64,000 nucleotides of DNA, taken from the NCBI GenBank assembly GCA_964247055.1, contig OZ176057.1:6014001-6078000 (forward strand), written 5' to 3'. Positions 20,501-31,939 of this stretch are shown in pieces. How positions within the stretch are numbered: position 1 is the first letter of the stretch; the number at the start of each line of letters is the position of its first letter. The DNA is from Paragordius varius. Lineage: Eukaryota; Nematomorpha. The notes below the pieces were generated by a model. That model made no database searches and had not been told where the DNA came from. It saw only the letters and a list, made by a program, of their open reading frames with translations. The position numbers were made by a program, and so were the translations under genes.

Positions 20501-23500
20501 TAATTAAAATGTACAGTAAAAATTGGATTATACGGACAAAATGTAAAAAAAAGAAAAATATTATTTTCTAAAAGACAACCATACTTTTTAAATCTTAATT
20601 TTTTTAAATATAATTCATTGTTTCAAACAACAAAGTATAAAATATATATGTGTATTGGTAACACAATCTCAATTATATATTTTACAACTGTTATTAAATG
20701 TTTTTAATAGGATAAATTAAGGGTTGAAAAAGTATGTTTGTTTTTAAAAAAAAATATTTTTCTTACTATTACTTTCGTATATTACTGTACTATAACCCCA
20801 AAAATATACTTAAAAAATCCTTCAATAAAATAATTTCATTTTTCATTATAAAAAATTTGTTCTTTTTCATTTTTTCACCTTTGACTTTCTACTGCGTATG
20901 TTTTGTAGGACGTTCAGTTGGGGTGGTTACTTCTAGTAGAGTTACTCATGCGACCCCTGCGGCAACCTACGCCCATATTCCAGATCGGAATTTAGAAGCA
21001 GATACGGATTTCGAACATTTTAAGGTTGATCGATTAAGGGATGATACCATAGACTCATCACTAACTGAAAATAGTAATGATATTCTCAGGAATAAAAAAG
21101 ATCAGATGCCTTTTATACAACATCCTACACTGTGTCGAGATATAGGTTGGCAATTGGTAAACCAAAGCCCCGGCAATAAACTAAAAGTAATTTATGTAAT
21201 GGTATTCTACAAAGCAGTGTAAAATTGGTAATGTATGGTATTTTTACAGTAAAAGTAAAATTAGAAAAGAGTTATAAACAAATAACACAAGGTTAAAAAC
21301 TCTTGTTTTTATAAAAACGCATATTTTTGATCGTGATTTTTTGTTTTAGATTATGGTATTATATACAATTAAAAATTGAAATTATACGGATCAAACGTAA
21401 TAACATAAAGTCAAATATTTTTTTCTAGAAGGCAAGCATACTTTTTACTTATTTTTTGTAATACGATGTAAAATATATGATTGATTGTATTACCAAGGTT
21501 ATTCTATCTCATATTTTTCTGTTTTAATCAATGAGTGCTATTTAAAGAATTAAAAAGTATGGTTGTATTTTGGAAAAAAATATTTGTCTTTATTTTTTGC
21601 GTTTTGTGACTATTATTTTAATTTAATTTGTATCAACAAAAGCTTTTTTTTCCAAAAAAGTGGTTTTTTACTTAAAATTACTATTCTTTAATTTAAATAT
21701 TTATTCCGTATCTCGCGACCCAAACTATAAATTAATTTTTTAACAAAAATGGTTAATCCTTTATACAAATTAGTTTTTATAGTTTTAAATTGTTTAAATT
21801 TGCATTTAGGTCGTACTTGGAGGTGGTTGGCGTAAATTGGTGACAAAAAATGAAACCTTGGCAAATTTATTGAATCTTGCAACTCACTGCGACAAAGAAA
21901 CAAATTCTGCATTGCTAAATGGAACTAAAAATTTTGAAGAGATATCCGAAGTTAATGGAAAACGTGTAAAACGTATGGTTTTTAGTCAGAAGGTAGGTAC
22001 ATTTCATATTTTATCAAATTTTAGCAGTTAGAAAATTTAACTATTTAAAATATTAATGTTTGAAAGATTTTTTTATTAAAATATATATATCAGCAAAAAA
22101 ATCGGTTTGACCGTTAGTATTACATTAGTCGTAACTGGTTATATTTAATCACACCTATAAACATATGTTGTAACTTATGGTAAAATTGAAGTTTTACGGA
22201 CAAAATGTGAAAATATGGTTGTCTTTTAGAAAAAAATAGTCTTTATATTTTTACGTTTTGTCCGTATAATTTCAATTTTTCCTGTAATAGTCAGAAAAAG
22301 ACATTTTACTTTTGTAATATGCTTAAAATTAATTGTAATCTCAGAATTCTAAAATCATATATTAGCTGAAGTTTGATAATTGTATATTCCCATTAATTTT
22401 TTGATATAAAATATTCTCCAAATTTAAAGATTATGAATTGGGGTAATGATACAACACTCCGTGGACAACGAAACGATAAAAACTTGGTTGAGGAATGGGT
22501 CAAATTTAGAAAATCTTCCAATGATTCTTATGCCCTTGTCTTTAGTCAACAGGAATTGAAAAAAGTTGATGCCAACAATACAGATTATCTTTTCGGTAAG
22601 TTAGAACTAATAATTTTTGAAATTCATTTTAACTTTATAATATCCTCTCAGGTATCTGTACATATACGTATGTATGCATAGGGTATCATTTAAAAATGCT
22701 CTTGTTTTGGGTTTTCTTGAAAATCTTTTTATGTAAGTCTAAGTAAACAAGTCTTTGATATTTCATATATATTTCTTAAGAGTGGTGGATTTTTTTGCGT
22801 TTTTTCGTTTGAATAGTATATTAATTCTGTATTTTTGTTCACGCAAATAAATTTAGACTTGTGAGAAGGCAATAAATGTTATTTATATAATAATATGGCT
22901 ACTATCAATATAATCATGTCAAATTTTAATAGCAAATTGGGTCCTGACAGGTACTTTTAAATGTATATACTTTTAAATTTGGTTTAAAGTATAATTCACT
23001 TTTTTACCTATTTTTGTCATAATTGAGATTTTAAATTTGGTTTACTTTCAACGAAACTTGGCGATTATTTTGAAATACCGAATTGTATTTGATATTTCAT
23101 GCGTTTAAATTAGGGATTTTATATATTTTGAGATAAACAATTTAGAAGGGTTAATAACTTTCAATTTGGTTAATGAAAATTTTACGAAGAAAAAAATTGA
23201 AATTATACGGACAAAATATAAAAATTTAAAAACAATTTTTTAAAACAACTATACTTTTTAAATCTTAATTTAATAATAAAAAAATTTAAATACAATTGTT
23301 AAAATTGATTGTGTTACCAATTTACATTTCTATATTATACTGTGTAGTTTAAAACAATGAGATATATTTAAAAAAATTAAGGTTAAAAAAGTATGGTTGT
23401 CTTTTAGAAAAAAATATTTGTTTTATATTTTCACCCTTTGTCGGTATAATTTCAATTTTTACTGTTAGTGATAATATAGATATTTGACTAATTTTACCGC

Positions 23501-23710
23501 ATTTATTTGGAATACTTGTAGGTTTAATTGAGTCTGAACCAGTTATAAATGCATTTCAATCTTGATTGACGGTTATAATATTATTACAGTAAAAATTAAA
23601 ATTATACAGACGAAACGTAAAAATTGAAACATAAAAAAGACAATCATATGTTTTAAATAATGACTTTAAATACAACTTATCTTTTTCCATGGCATAATAA
23701 ATAGAATGAT

Positions 23711-23745
<35 letters not shown>

Positions 23746-26700
23746 TACAATTATATCAAAGTTTAAACAAGTATGGTTGGCTTTTAAAAATAATATTTGT
23801 CTCTTTAAATTTTTATGTTCTGTCCGTATTTAATTTATTACTGTATGCTTATCACGGGTTATAAAATATATACATTGATTGATTTTTTTTTATTGTCTAT
23901 AAAGTACTAAAATTGTACATACATAATTAAGATTAATTATACCGTGATGGGCTGCATTTGTGAGTAGTCACACTCACCGGTTAGATATTGTGCAAGAGTT
24001 TTAAAACATTTACCTGTGTAATTGAACTAATTAACTGCGCTTTGCGACTTTTAAAATATTTTTTTACTATGAATATAGAAATGGCGTCAGATTAAAATGC
24101 GCCCGTCTAACACATTAAATTGTATTGTACTGGGGTGTTTATGATATGATATGAATACCATTTAGACTGTTGTTATATTAGCCAAAATTGAAAATTAAAC
24201 ATTTTTGGGCAAATTTATATTTATCGTTTAGTTATATTATTTGCATGTATACAAATTTAAAGCATATGTGTATAACGAGCTGTTTAAGTACATAAATTGT
24301 CAACCAATATATTTAAAATCTCAACATCTTTCTAAATATGTTTAATTAAGTGCTATTAAAATTAGTAACCCACACTAAGGTCTACCCTACCGCGTACAAA
24401 AAAACGTAAAAAAATATATATGATAAATCTAAATTTTATATATTTTCCCGCACTTTTCTACCACTTGATCGGACTAATAAATGAAAACAAAAACTTTTTA
24501 TTACGAATATTTAAAAATTTGACAATTCAAGGGTATATTATTAAGTGTGCAAAATATTTGTAATATTCCCCCTCACTGTAACACAGGCTTGTTTGCCCAC
24601 GATCACATGAGTTACGTATCGAAAAAAGAGGCGAGCAGTTCTGAACCGACTTTGCTTGAAATGGTCACCAAAGCAGTTGACATTTTATCCAAAGACGACG
24701 CCGGATATTTTTTATTGGTCGAAGGTATATATGCTATATCGATATTTTTCATATATGTTCAAAAAATGAAACCGTGTTTCTGAATATATAACTTTTGTAC
24801 CTTTTTTAAATATATTGTTTTATTTTTATTAGATGGTTTACTGTGACTTATTAAAATAATAATTAATACAAATTACATATATTAAATTTAACACATATTA
24901 GCAAAAAACAATAGATATTAAAACAAAAAATTAGTTTTCTCGGGTTTGAAATAGGAGCATTTATTATTTATAGTCCCTTTTCGTTATTAATTATAGATAA
25001 AATTTTATATCTATTTTGTAATTTAACATAAATTGGCTATAAAATCAAAAAAATATTATTATTTTTCATATACAATAAATAAACCAAAATATAATTATTT
25101 TATGGCAATTTTTTCAATTCGACTCCCTGAAATTTTGGCTATTATTCAAAGGATATATAGGTCAAGATCGCTATACTGCTTTAAATGCAAATTATAAAAT
25201 ATGCAAATAATAACTAAATATATTTCATAGTTAATTAAAAAATAGTTTATATAGAAAAATAAAAGTTGTAAAAAGTATGGTTGTTGTCTTTTAAATAATT
25301 ATTTGTCTTTTTGTCTGTATAACTTTATTTAAAAGTTTCAATCTGGATTTTTAAACAGGAAGTCGCATAGATCACGCACATCATGAAGGGAAGGCCAGGC
25401 TAGCTTTGGAAGAAACGCTAGAATTGGAAAAAGTTGTTTCTTACCTTGTGGATCGAACTCAAAAATCAGCTGATCTGGATGAAGAAAATAAAACAGCTGA
25501 TGATTCTGAAACGTTAATCATAGTAACAGCTGACCATTCACACGTGTTTAATCTTGGGGGCTATCCGTTAAGGGGAAACCCTATTTTTGGTTAGTATTTC
25601 TTAATAAGATTTGCTTTATATATCCTCTACCATATATTAATCACATGTTTAATGGGATGAATAGTTAATGCAGGCATAACAACTACCGATTTTGTTGAGA
25701 TCAGTCCTTTTACTTTTTTAAAATTTTCTTTTATATAATTTCAAGTTTTTCATTTTTAATAAATATGAATAACTTTGATTTTCAATTTTACCATATTATA
25801 CAAAAACAATTGGTTAAAAGAAGGTATATGTAATAGAGTTTAAATATATTTTGGCAAAAAAGTTCTTTGAAACTTCCAAAATTTAAATTCCTGGTTATAA
25901 ACTCTCCAGTTTTCATAATCCTTTTTGATATTGGCTATTTAAACATATATATTAAAACGATTTATTATATCCAATTAATAATCCGTAAAATTTTGACATC
26001 AGTAAATGCTTTTTTTATTTTGTTCTAAAACTTTTTTTGTGCCTTAAATTTTAGGTTTAAACCGAGAATATCTGACGCGGGAATTTGAATTATCTGATGT
26101 AGATGATTTGCCTTATACACCGCTAACGTATGGGAACGGACCTGGCGGGCTAAATACTAAAATATATAACCAAAGGCCCGATGTTAGAAACACAAAAATT
26201 GGTTTTTTACATCTATGAAGTTGTTTTGTAGTTGCCACATAATACACAATCTTTATTTCAATTAAAATTTTTTTTAATTGCAAGTTATAAAGACAAAACC
26301 TAAAAACGCATATGTTTCTTATAAAGAGTTTTTTATAATAATATAACGTAAATAAAATATAAATAAATACAGTATGCATTTTAATGGTTGCTAACTTCAC
26401 AGCACTATAGTTGGGCAATATCCACAATAGTGTAACCAAATGTTGAATAAACAATTATTTGTTTCTTTTTTTTTCGATCATTTAAAATGCACAGACTGTA
26501 ATTGCATGTGTTACTATTATGCGTACATTTCTATTTCTTAATCATAAAATTGACGGTTAGAAAAGTATGGCTAAAAATATTTGTCTTTACTAATTTAAAT
26601 TATGGTTAAGTGAATGTTTTCAAATGCCTAAAAACGTTATGACTGTTTTTTAAAACAAAGTAGACATAGTCGAAATTATTTGAAACATAAATTTTAAAAA

Positions 26701-27559
26701 CTACTAAAGACTGAAACTTTATTAAATTTGGTAACAATAAATTTTGTGTTAATTAGACGATCCCGATTATCAAGCTCAAGCGGCTATACCTTTAAGTGAG
26801 GAAAGTCATGGAGGCGAAGATGTGCCTGTATATGCAATAGGTATTTATCAAAATTTTTTGAAAAACTTATTTAGATCGTTGAGTTACATATATATAAAGC
26901 AAAAATTGAAATTATGCGGGTAAAAGGTGAAAATGTAATGACAATTTGTATTCAAAAGGCACCATACTTTTTAACATTAGTTTATTATATAAAAATAATT
27001 TATGTAAAAAAATCTTTATCATTTAAATATCACTTTTTTCATTTTATATTGTCTTTGTTGCTAATTAGCACATAGAACAAAGGGCAGTATTATTGGCATA
27101 TAGTTATTTTTTTACTTTTTATCAAATAATTTTCTTTGCTACATATGCTATTTGGCAATAATTAATAGCTCTTCAGCAATATATATACTTGACCATAGTG
27201 TATTTAAGTTTGGTCTGCTGTATAATTTCAATTTCATAATGTCTGTCAAATTTGTGGCTGTTTACACGTTTAAGGGGGACTACCTTATTTGTTTTTTGCA
27301 ATTTTAAACATTGATATTTCAAAAAAAAAAAAATTTAAAAAGTAAGGTTGTCTTTTACAAAAAAAAAGAAACCTATGTTTTACGTTTTGTCTATCCATAT
27401 AATTTTACTTTTTACTGTACTTATATTCGAATACGATATTGCTTAGGACCAAATGCTCATTTGTTTAGTGGAACGTTTGAACAACATTACATAAATCACG
27501 CCATGTCGTATGCCAGCTGTGTTGGTCCTTACATCCACGAAAAACATTGCTCAAAATAA
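17480..27559 (+). CDS. ALP: Alkaline phosphatase (metazoan tissue-type), complete 11-exon model
   Basis: Secretory-pathway metalloenzyme that hydrolyses phosphomonoesters using two Zn and one Mg. Exons 17480-17579, 18248-18474, 19932-20106, 20909-21186, 21810-21992, 22430-22595, 24587-24724, 25359-25589, 26055-26201, 26757-26840 and 27447-27559 join without a frame break into 613 codons. Residues 1-30 form a signal peptide. Visible active-site motifs: GDGMG (D70), [10 protein letters not shown] (nucleophile S120), RVTHATP (H181, T183), [15 protein letters not shown] (E422, D427, H431), TADHSHVF (D481, H482), SHGGEDV (H566). All catalytic positions of mammalian enzymes have counterparts. It is somewhat longer than the human proteins (~525-535) because of an acidic/Lys insert in exons 4 and 8. 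It ends [13 protein letters not shown] with no hydrophobic GPI signal, so this isoform is probably secreted. Exons 7-11 recur at 50828-53941. Confidence 0.95.
18248..18474 (+). CDS. ALP: Alkaline phosphatase exon 2: GDGMG metal site
   Basis: Phase 1 in, 0 out. [46 protein letters not shown]. The Asp of GDGMG binds Zn and Mg in the family. Confidence 0.95.
18763..18880. repeat. ~65-bp duplication in phosphatase intron 2
   Basis: ATATCTCTGTTTGATATCAT and ACTGTTCAACTCAAAAA recur ~65 bp later with few changes. Confidence 0.7.
19671..19900. mobile_element. Tc1-like MITE, phosphatase intron 2
   Basis: TACAATAAAATTGAAATTAT left end; right arm AAAGTATGGTTGTCTTTTAA, GTTTTGTCCGTATAATTTTA, ending ~32 bp before exon 3. 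A separate right-arm fragment lies at 19455-19512. Confidence 0.8.
19932..20106 (+). CDS. ALP: Alkaline phosphatase exon 3: nucleophile Ser
   Basis: Acceptor ttttctgcag, phase 0 in, 1 out. [19 protein letters not shown] contains the phosphorylated Ser (S120). This exon is absent from the downstream partial copy. Confidence 0.96.
20131..20312. mobile_element. MITE remnant, phosphatase intron 3
   Basis: Left arm TGAAATTATACGGATGAAAC then AAAGACAACCATACT begins 25 bp after the donor. The right arm is reduced to AAAAATGGTTGTCTTTAC. Confidence 0.7.
20512..20789. mobile_element. Complete Tc1-like MITE, phosphatase intron 3
   Basis: TACAGTAAAAATTGGATTAT to a right end ATATTACTGTA, 278 bp, TA plus CAGT/ACTG ends, arms of ~80 bp. 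The middle contains GTGTATTGGTAACACAATC, shared by most copies. Confidence 0.88.
20909..21186 (+). CDS. ALP: Alkaline phosphatase exon 4: HATP metal/active-site segment
   Basis: Acceptor ttttgtag, phase 1 in, 0 out. [31 protein letters not shown], then an acidic insert ([20 protein letters not shown]) absent from human ALPs, and CRDIGWQLV. His and Thr of THATP match the Mg-site and active-site residues. Confidence 0.95.
21364..21625. mobile_element. Tc1-like MITE, phosphatase intron 4
   Basis: Left arm AAAATTGAAATTATACGGAT; right arm AAAAGTATGGTTGTATTTTG with GCGTTTTGTGACTATTATTT. Its left-hand context (CGTGATTTTTTGTT) matches that of the MITE at 19671, so the two introns share a longer duplicated segment. 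Confidence 0.75.
21810..21992 (+). CDS. ALP: Alkaline phosphatase exon 5: LGGGWRK
   Basis: 61 codons in phase 0. [15 protein letters not shown] corresponds to VIMGGGRKYMYPKN of human ALPL. The remainder ([20 protein letters not shown]) is a lineage-specific extension of this surface loop. Confidence 0.92.
22180..22286. mobile_element. Shortened Tc1-like MITE (~107 bp)
   Basis: Both termini (AAATTGAAGTTTTACGGACA and TGTCCGTATAATTTCAATTT) survive with the core deleted. This is a minimal copy in phosphatase intron 5. Confidence 0.8.
22430..22595 (+). CDS. ALP: Alkaline phosphatase exon 6: [15 protein letters not shown]
   Basis: Phase 0 in, 1 out. [20 protein letters not shown] and [14 protein letters not shown] align with GTRLDGxxLVxxW and WNRTEL of the family. 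The acceptor is weak (tttaaag). It was chosen by frame and by the upstream limit of the alignment. Confidence 0.85.
23191..23466. mobile_element. Tc1-like MITE, phosphatase intron 6
   Basis: AAATTGAAATTATACGGACA to TCGGTATAATTTCAATTTTT plus ACTGTTA, with the family core ATTGTGTTACCAATTTACAT. Confidence 0.85.
23585..23845. mobile_element. Complete Tc1-like MITE with (TA)n core
   Basis: TACAGTAAAAATTAAAATTA to a right end TTTATTACTGTA, 261 bp, TA at both ends. The core carries a (TA)n tract at 23715-23742. Confidence 0.88.
24587..24724 (+). CDS. ALP: Alkaline phosphatase exon 7
   Basis: Acceptor gtaacacag, phase 1 in and out. [37 protein letters not shown] (Mg-ligand Glu, E422). First exon present in the duplicated unit. 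Confidence 0.95.
25268..25330. mobile_element. MITE right-arm fragment, phosphatase intron 7
   Basis: AAAAGTATGGTTGTTGTCTT, TTTGTCTGTATAACTTTA; only the right arm is recognisable. It ends ~28 bp before exon 8. Confidence 0.6.
25359..25589 (+). CDS. ALP: Alkaline phosphatase exon 8: RIDHAHH and TADHSH sites
   Basis: Phase 1 in and out, 76 codons. [18 protein letters not shown] and [20 protein letters not shown] carry the second Zn-site ligands. An acidic stretch, [12 protein letters not shown], lies between. Human has Gly where this protein has Ala in DHAHHE. Confidence 0.97.
26055..26201 (+). CDS. ALP: Alkaline phosphatase exon 9
   Basis: Phase 1 in and out. [43 protein letters not shown]. 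The donor is G then GTTTTT. Reading on into the intron would add only GFLHL before a stop, a possible intron-retention end; joining to exon 10 gives [10 protein letters not shown]. Confidence 0.93.
26757..26840 (+). CDS. ALP: Alkaline phosphatase exon 10: SHGGEDV
   Basis: Phase 1 in and out, 27 codons plus flanks. [20 protein letters not shown] then DVPVYAIG. His of SHGGED matches the Zn ligand H432 of placental ALP. Confidence 0.95.
26899..27419. mobile_element. Expanded Tc1-like MITE, phosphatase intron 10
   Basis: Left arm CAAAAATTGAAATTATGCGG; right arm AAAGTAAGGTTGTCTTTTAC with ATAATTTTACTTTTTACTGTA-like end, 28 bp before exon 11. The ~400-bp interior is unrelated to other copies, so it may hold a second insertion. 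Confidence 0.6.
27447..27559 (+). CDS. ALP: Alkaline phosphatase terminal exon 11
   Basis: Phase 1, stop TAA at 27557-27559. [36 protein letters not shown] align with the end of the catalytic domain. The hydrophobic GPI-attachment tail of mammalian ALPs is missing. AATAAA follows at ~27665. Confidence 0.95.
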
Positions 27560-28022
27560 TTTATTTTTACTTATTATTTCCAAACACACCAAAATTATAA
27601 ATTTCTTAGCTTTTTTGTGCTATATACTTTATATAAATCAATATATCATTTATTAAAATATTATGAATAAATTGCAAAAGTGTTATATTTGGGTAACAAT
27701 TGTAGTTAATAATTACATTCAATTCTTTGGCAAAAGAATTTTAGTGTCCATTTACATATAATATAAGATCATAGAATATTGTAAAATATGATTTGATACT
27801 CAAATAGCTGTTTAATATAGCAAAACAATAAAAGTCTTTAAGGATTGCGTAATCTTAACCAATAAAACATTAGTTTACAAATATCATATGCGTATGAAAT
27901 GGCCTTTATTTTAACATAATTCTTTTGCACTGATAGAGATATATGCTTTAAGTAAACGCTTAAAATTACAAGTTCCAATCAAATCTTAAGGACTAGACCG
28001 GTCCTAAAAACAAAGTTAGCAA

Positions 28023-28267
28023 CTATTTTTTGCCCTTTTTTTTATTATCAGGCGATGATCCTTTATCTTTTTTCTTTTGTTTGTCTTTGGAATCACTTGC
28101 GGGTGCCGGAGATTGTGATTCATCCCGTTTTCCACTTTTAGAGGACTTATCTTTTTTGGTGCCTGACGAGAGGGATTTGGTCAAATCTTTCGTTTTACTT
28201 GATTTTTTGTCTGTTGTCCCGGCGGCACTAATTTTAACACCACTTTCTTTTTTCTTGGCTTTTTTGT
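28023..28267 (-). CDS. Lys/Ser-rich membrane protein, last exon (copy 1)
   Basis: Not recognised as a known family. Acceptor AATTTAG, phase 1 in, stop TAG at 28025-28023, 81 codons including stop. The protein is strongly basic: DKKAKKKESGVKISAAGTTD, then Ser/Lys repeats, ESQSPAPASDSKDKQKKKDK and NKKKGKK at the end. By the copy-2 gene structure this is the cytoplasmic tail of a type I membrane protein. It is convergent with the phosphatase; a reverse AATAAA lies near 27904-27910. The copy-2 counterpart has lost one base in a T-run and loses this reading frame near the end. Confidence 0.65.
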
Positions 28268-28778
28268 CTAAATTTGAATACATGTTTGATTACAAAGCAG
28301 GGAAAACGATTTTGGGAAATAGGATATAAAATATTACTGTTTTTAATCAACACATTAAACCAAAAAATAAAACTAAAAAAATTTTTTCTCAAAACAATTA
28401 TCTAAAGAAAATTTCTTTGGACGAGGTGTGTCAACACAAATGGCTCCTTTAGCCCGAATTCTTGGATAGAAAATTTAAACGGGCCGCATTCACAAAATAT
28501 GTGGCATTAAAAAATATTTTACTACAAACATAAACTGTAATGAATTAACATTTAATAGTTCATTGCCGAATTTCGGAAAGATTTTAGTCAGATTGTTTGA
28601 GAAAATCAATTCACTTTGATTTCGTAAAATTTTCTATCTTAAATTTCAGCGCAGTGTGTTGAACATCCTTAGAATTAACTTGGTCAATCTAAAATTAATT
28701 AATCTACTAAACTAAAATCTTTGTATCAACACAAAAAATATTAAATTAAAAATAATCCATGTAAACTTAAGTCCATAC

Positions 28779-28972
28779 CATCAATGTCATGTTTTGAGCT
28801 TTTTTTGGAGGTTCCCTTTTCATCCCCTCTACTCTTTGATTTGTGATGACTGCTTCCTTTTTACGCTTTTTTTCATCATCGGAATAATCACGAGATTCAA
28901 TAGGTGGCGTATTTAATTCAGGGGTCGTACTACCTCCTGGACTGCTTGAGGGGACTGGCTGATAACCTGTAC
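28779..28972 (-). pseudogene. Lys-rich membrane protein, middle tail exon (copy 1, frameshifted)
   Basis: Encodes GTGYQPVPSSSPGGSTTPEL, NTPPIESRDYSDDEKKRKK and then leaves frame. Relative to copy 2 (55128-55319) it has a 3-base insertion and one T fewer in a T-run (5 versus 6), so the expected GSSHHKSKSRGDEK is not read. Splice sites are intact (acceptor CTCTAG, donor G then GTATGG). This could be a true lesion or a sequencing/assembly error in a homopolymer. Confidence 0.6.
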
Positions 28973-31119
28973 CTAGAGCAAAAGCAATTTGGTTTTTATA
29001 TTTAAGCAAATTTTTTGCAATAAATTTGCTAAATTTCTGCTATAGTTTCAAAATTTTATAGGTTAGATAATATTTTTTACATACTTTAAGTTTAGCCGAT
29101 TATTAGCAATATTTGACGTGAAATAATATTAAATTGAGCATAAATCAACTCCTTACATCTGTCGTGATCGAGTTTTTGAATAAAATAAACTGCTATATAA
29201 TGGACATTAATATTGATTTCGATTTGCAAAAACCGTTTAGTAATTGAAATCAGAGTAGCTTAATACAGTAATTCGAGCAAAAATGTGCATAGAAAAACAC
29301 TACGATACCCTTAATAGAACCGTGGCTTTAATTTCAAACAGTGTTCCAAAAAATTTAACAGATTTATTAATCAAAAAAATATTCGCAATCTTGATTTAGG
29401 ATTTGTGTGATTAACATATTATACAAGCAAAAACCAAAATTTAATAAAACAATCATCAACTCTAAAATTGTCAAGACCAAAATCATTTAGTTTGGAATAG
29501 TTTATGTATAATAATTCTATTATTAACATTCTTTATGATATAATTAGCCATATACTCGTTAGAATTTTATAAATAACTTTAAAAACCAAGGGCGGTTTTA
29601 CAATTTATCATATTTTTAAATATATACCACCATATTTACCCGCAAGATAAAAACAGATTCGATAATATGTAATCAAAAACGATAAATAGTAATAAAATAT
29701 TAAATCTCTAAAGTTATTAAATAAAATGACCAGATAATATTATACAAAAAATATTTATATATACTCAGATATATAGAGAAAAAACAGGAAATGATAAAAA
29801 ATGATTTAAATAAAAATGTTGGTTTGTTAAAGGTGAAATATTTATCAGCAAAATCGTTACATATACAGTAAATATTAAAGGAAAATACGTTATAAAATAT
29901 AAAAACTATATTTTTTTCAAATGGCAACCATATTTGCAAACTTAAAAGATTTTACAAAAAATTTTAAACATTTTCAATTGCAAAATAAGGGGTAGATATA
30001 TTGATTGCCATTAAAGTTTATAAAGGTCAAAATTGTAAAAACAAAAATAACATTTATATTTGCTCATACTGCAAGATCCAAATATTACGCTTAACTTCCA
30101 TATTTGATACGGAATCAGGCCCACATTTGCTTTTCGAATAAAGTTGAAGTTTTAGTTTGTTCAATTCGTGAATCCATTGAAAACTGTAAAATATTTTTAA
30201 CTAAACGCATTCTAAAAGCCATAACTCTTTCGAAACAAAGTAAACATATAATGAACCATTCTGCCCCAAAGAGTGATTTTGTATTGTGAAGCAAATTTTT
30301 GAATTTATGTATGCATGAATACCACCTAGCATAAAAGAAATTAATTTGGATTAAAAAATTTGGACTTAAATAAAATTAGCTTATATCGTTAATGTTGATG
30401 TTTAAATATAATTTATGTACTATGACATGCAAAAATATTTTTGTCTCCAATAAAGATGAGAATATAAATAAATTTTTTTAATATGGATATTTTATATTTA
30501 AATTGTATTGATGCCTCTTATATATCACATCATGGGTAATTATATCTGTAAATGTCTGATAACTCATTGTAATTCTATATATATATATAAATATGGGTAA
30601 ATATTATTATCATTTCAAGGTTATTTGCCTGCTAATATTTATCACTATTATACCAAAATAAAATAATAAAAGCTTTAAATAAATATATATTCATAAAAGT
30701 ATATAATATATATATAGGCAAGTTGACCAGATCCTCATTTTTTATTTTTTTATATATATTGAGACTATTAACACCGATATCTTCAATCCTTATAAAAAAA
30801 ATATTTTGACCTAAATTATAATACTTTATTGCTTTACAAGTCTTCTTTTGAACCTAAAACAATTGCAATCTATTACATAGAACTAAACAACTTTTAATAT
30901 TGATTTTGTTCTACTACTATTATCTGAAAAATATATTTTAAACCATTTCGAATTAAGATTTTGTAATAAAAATACTATATCATAACCAATTTTTTGGTTT
31001 CATAAATGGTTTTGTTAGGAATCATATCCTGGTTTGATAAAATTACATTTTTGTATTTGTATATAAGCGTTGTTATAGTGATTTTAATTAAATTTAAATG
31101 TAATCGGATGTTCTTAGCC

Positions 31120-31208
31120 TGTTTCGCAACCCGAGGAAGCACTGCCGACTTTTTTAGATAAATGAACCAACGCTAATCTCTAACCTAACCCTAGCTTACA
31201 AAGTCGAG
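31120..31208 (+). repeat. Structured dispersed repeat E1 (degenerate)
   Basis: GCCTGTTTCGCAACCCGAGG, hairpin remnant GAAGCACTGCCGACTTTTT and the telomere-like CTAACCTAACCCTAGC are retained. Same orientation as 31940-32047. Confidence 0.7.
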
Positions 31209-31939
31209 AGCCTTTATATTTTTTCCGCATAAAAATTCTATGAATCTTATTTGAGGCCAAAAACATATAAATAAATCTTGCACATATATTAATGATTAAA
31301 TATAATTTTTTTATTTAACATTTTATTCTTGACACCATGTAACTTAGAGCAATGCACAATTTTCTGCAGAAACCTAAAATTAATAATTAAAACTTAAAAT
31401 GCCATGAATATATAATTAAAAAAGAAATAATTTTTATTTAGCTATGTTTATCATTAATTTCCTATTTATAAATTTAAGTGGTCTAGTTTGGACAAAGCAT
31501 TCTAGTTTTAAATAGTAATTAATTTTTAAATTTTAAAAAAACATCTAAAAATAATATAAGATTTGTTGGTAAAGTTTTATTAATTTGAAAATCAATCAAA
31601 AAAATAAATGATAAAATTAATATGGAATTAGCAGAATACTTGCCAATAATTTGTAGCCAACACATTTTCATTAAAGTAGATAAAAATTATATAACTATGC
31701 CACTATATAATATATCTATATTAAGATTTGGATAATAAAAATTAAATGTAAACATTATGTAATGTTTGTAATTCCTTATAGCTTAAAGTATTCAATGCTC
31801 TTTACACCGATCTCTAATTATTTCCTAAAAAAAATCAACATATGTTACCTATTCCTCTATTATTAATAAATTTAAATTGATATTTTTATATTTAAGCACA
31901 TAATTATCCATAAATATAAGGTATAAGTAAAAAGTAAAT

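Noticed and set aside
26113-26454. Reverse 113-codon frame over phosphatase exon 9
   Set aside because: Antisense shadow of a well-supported exon continuing into intron.
28030-28329. Forward 99-codon frame opposite the Lys-rich exon (and 54482-54685)
   Set aside because: Shadow of the reverse-strand exon, which has splice sites, composition bias and conservation.
30104-30289. 61-codon frame conserved in copy 2 (57585-57767)
   Set aside because: Differences between copies change amino acids and the end differs by an indel; reverse-strand readings also contain stops. No evidence of selection.
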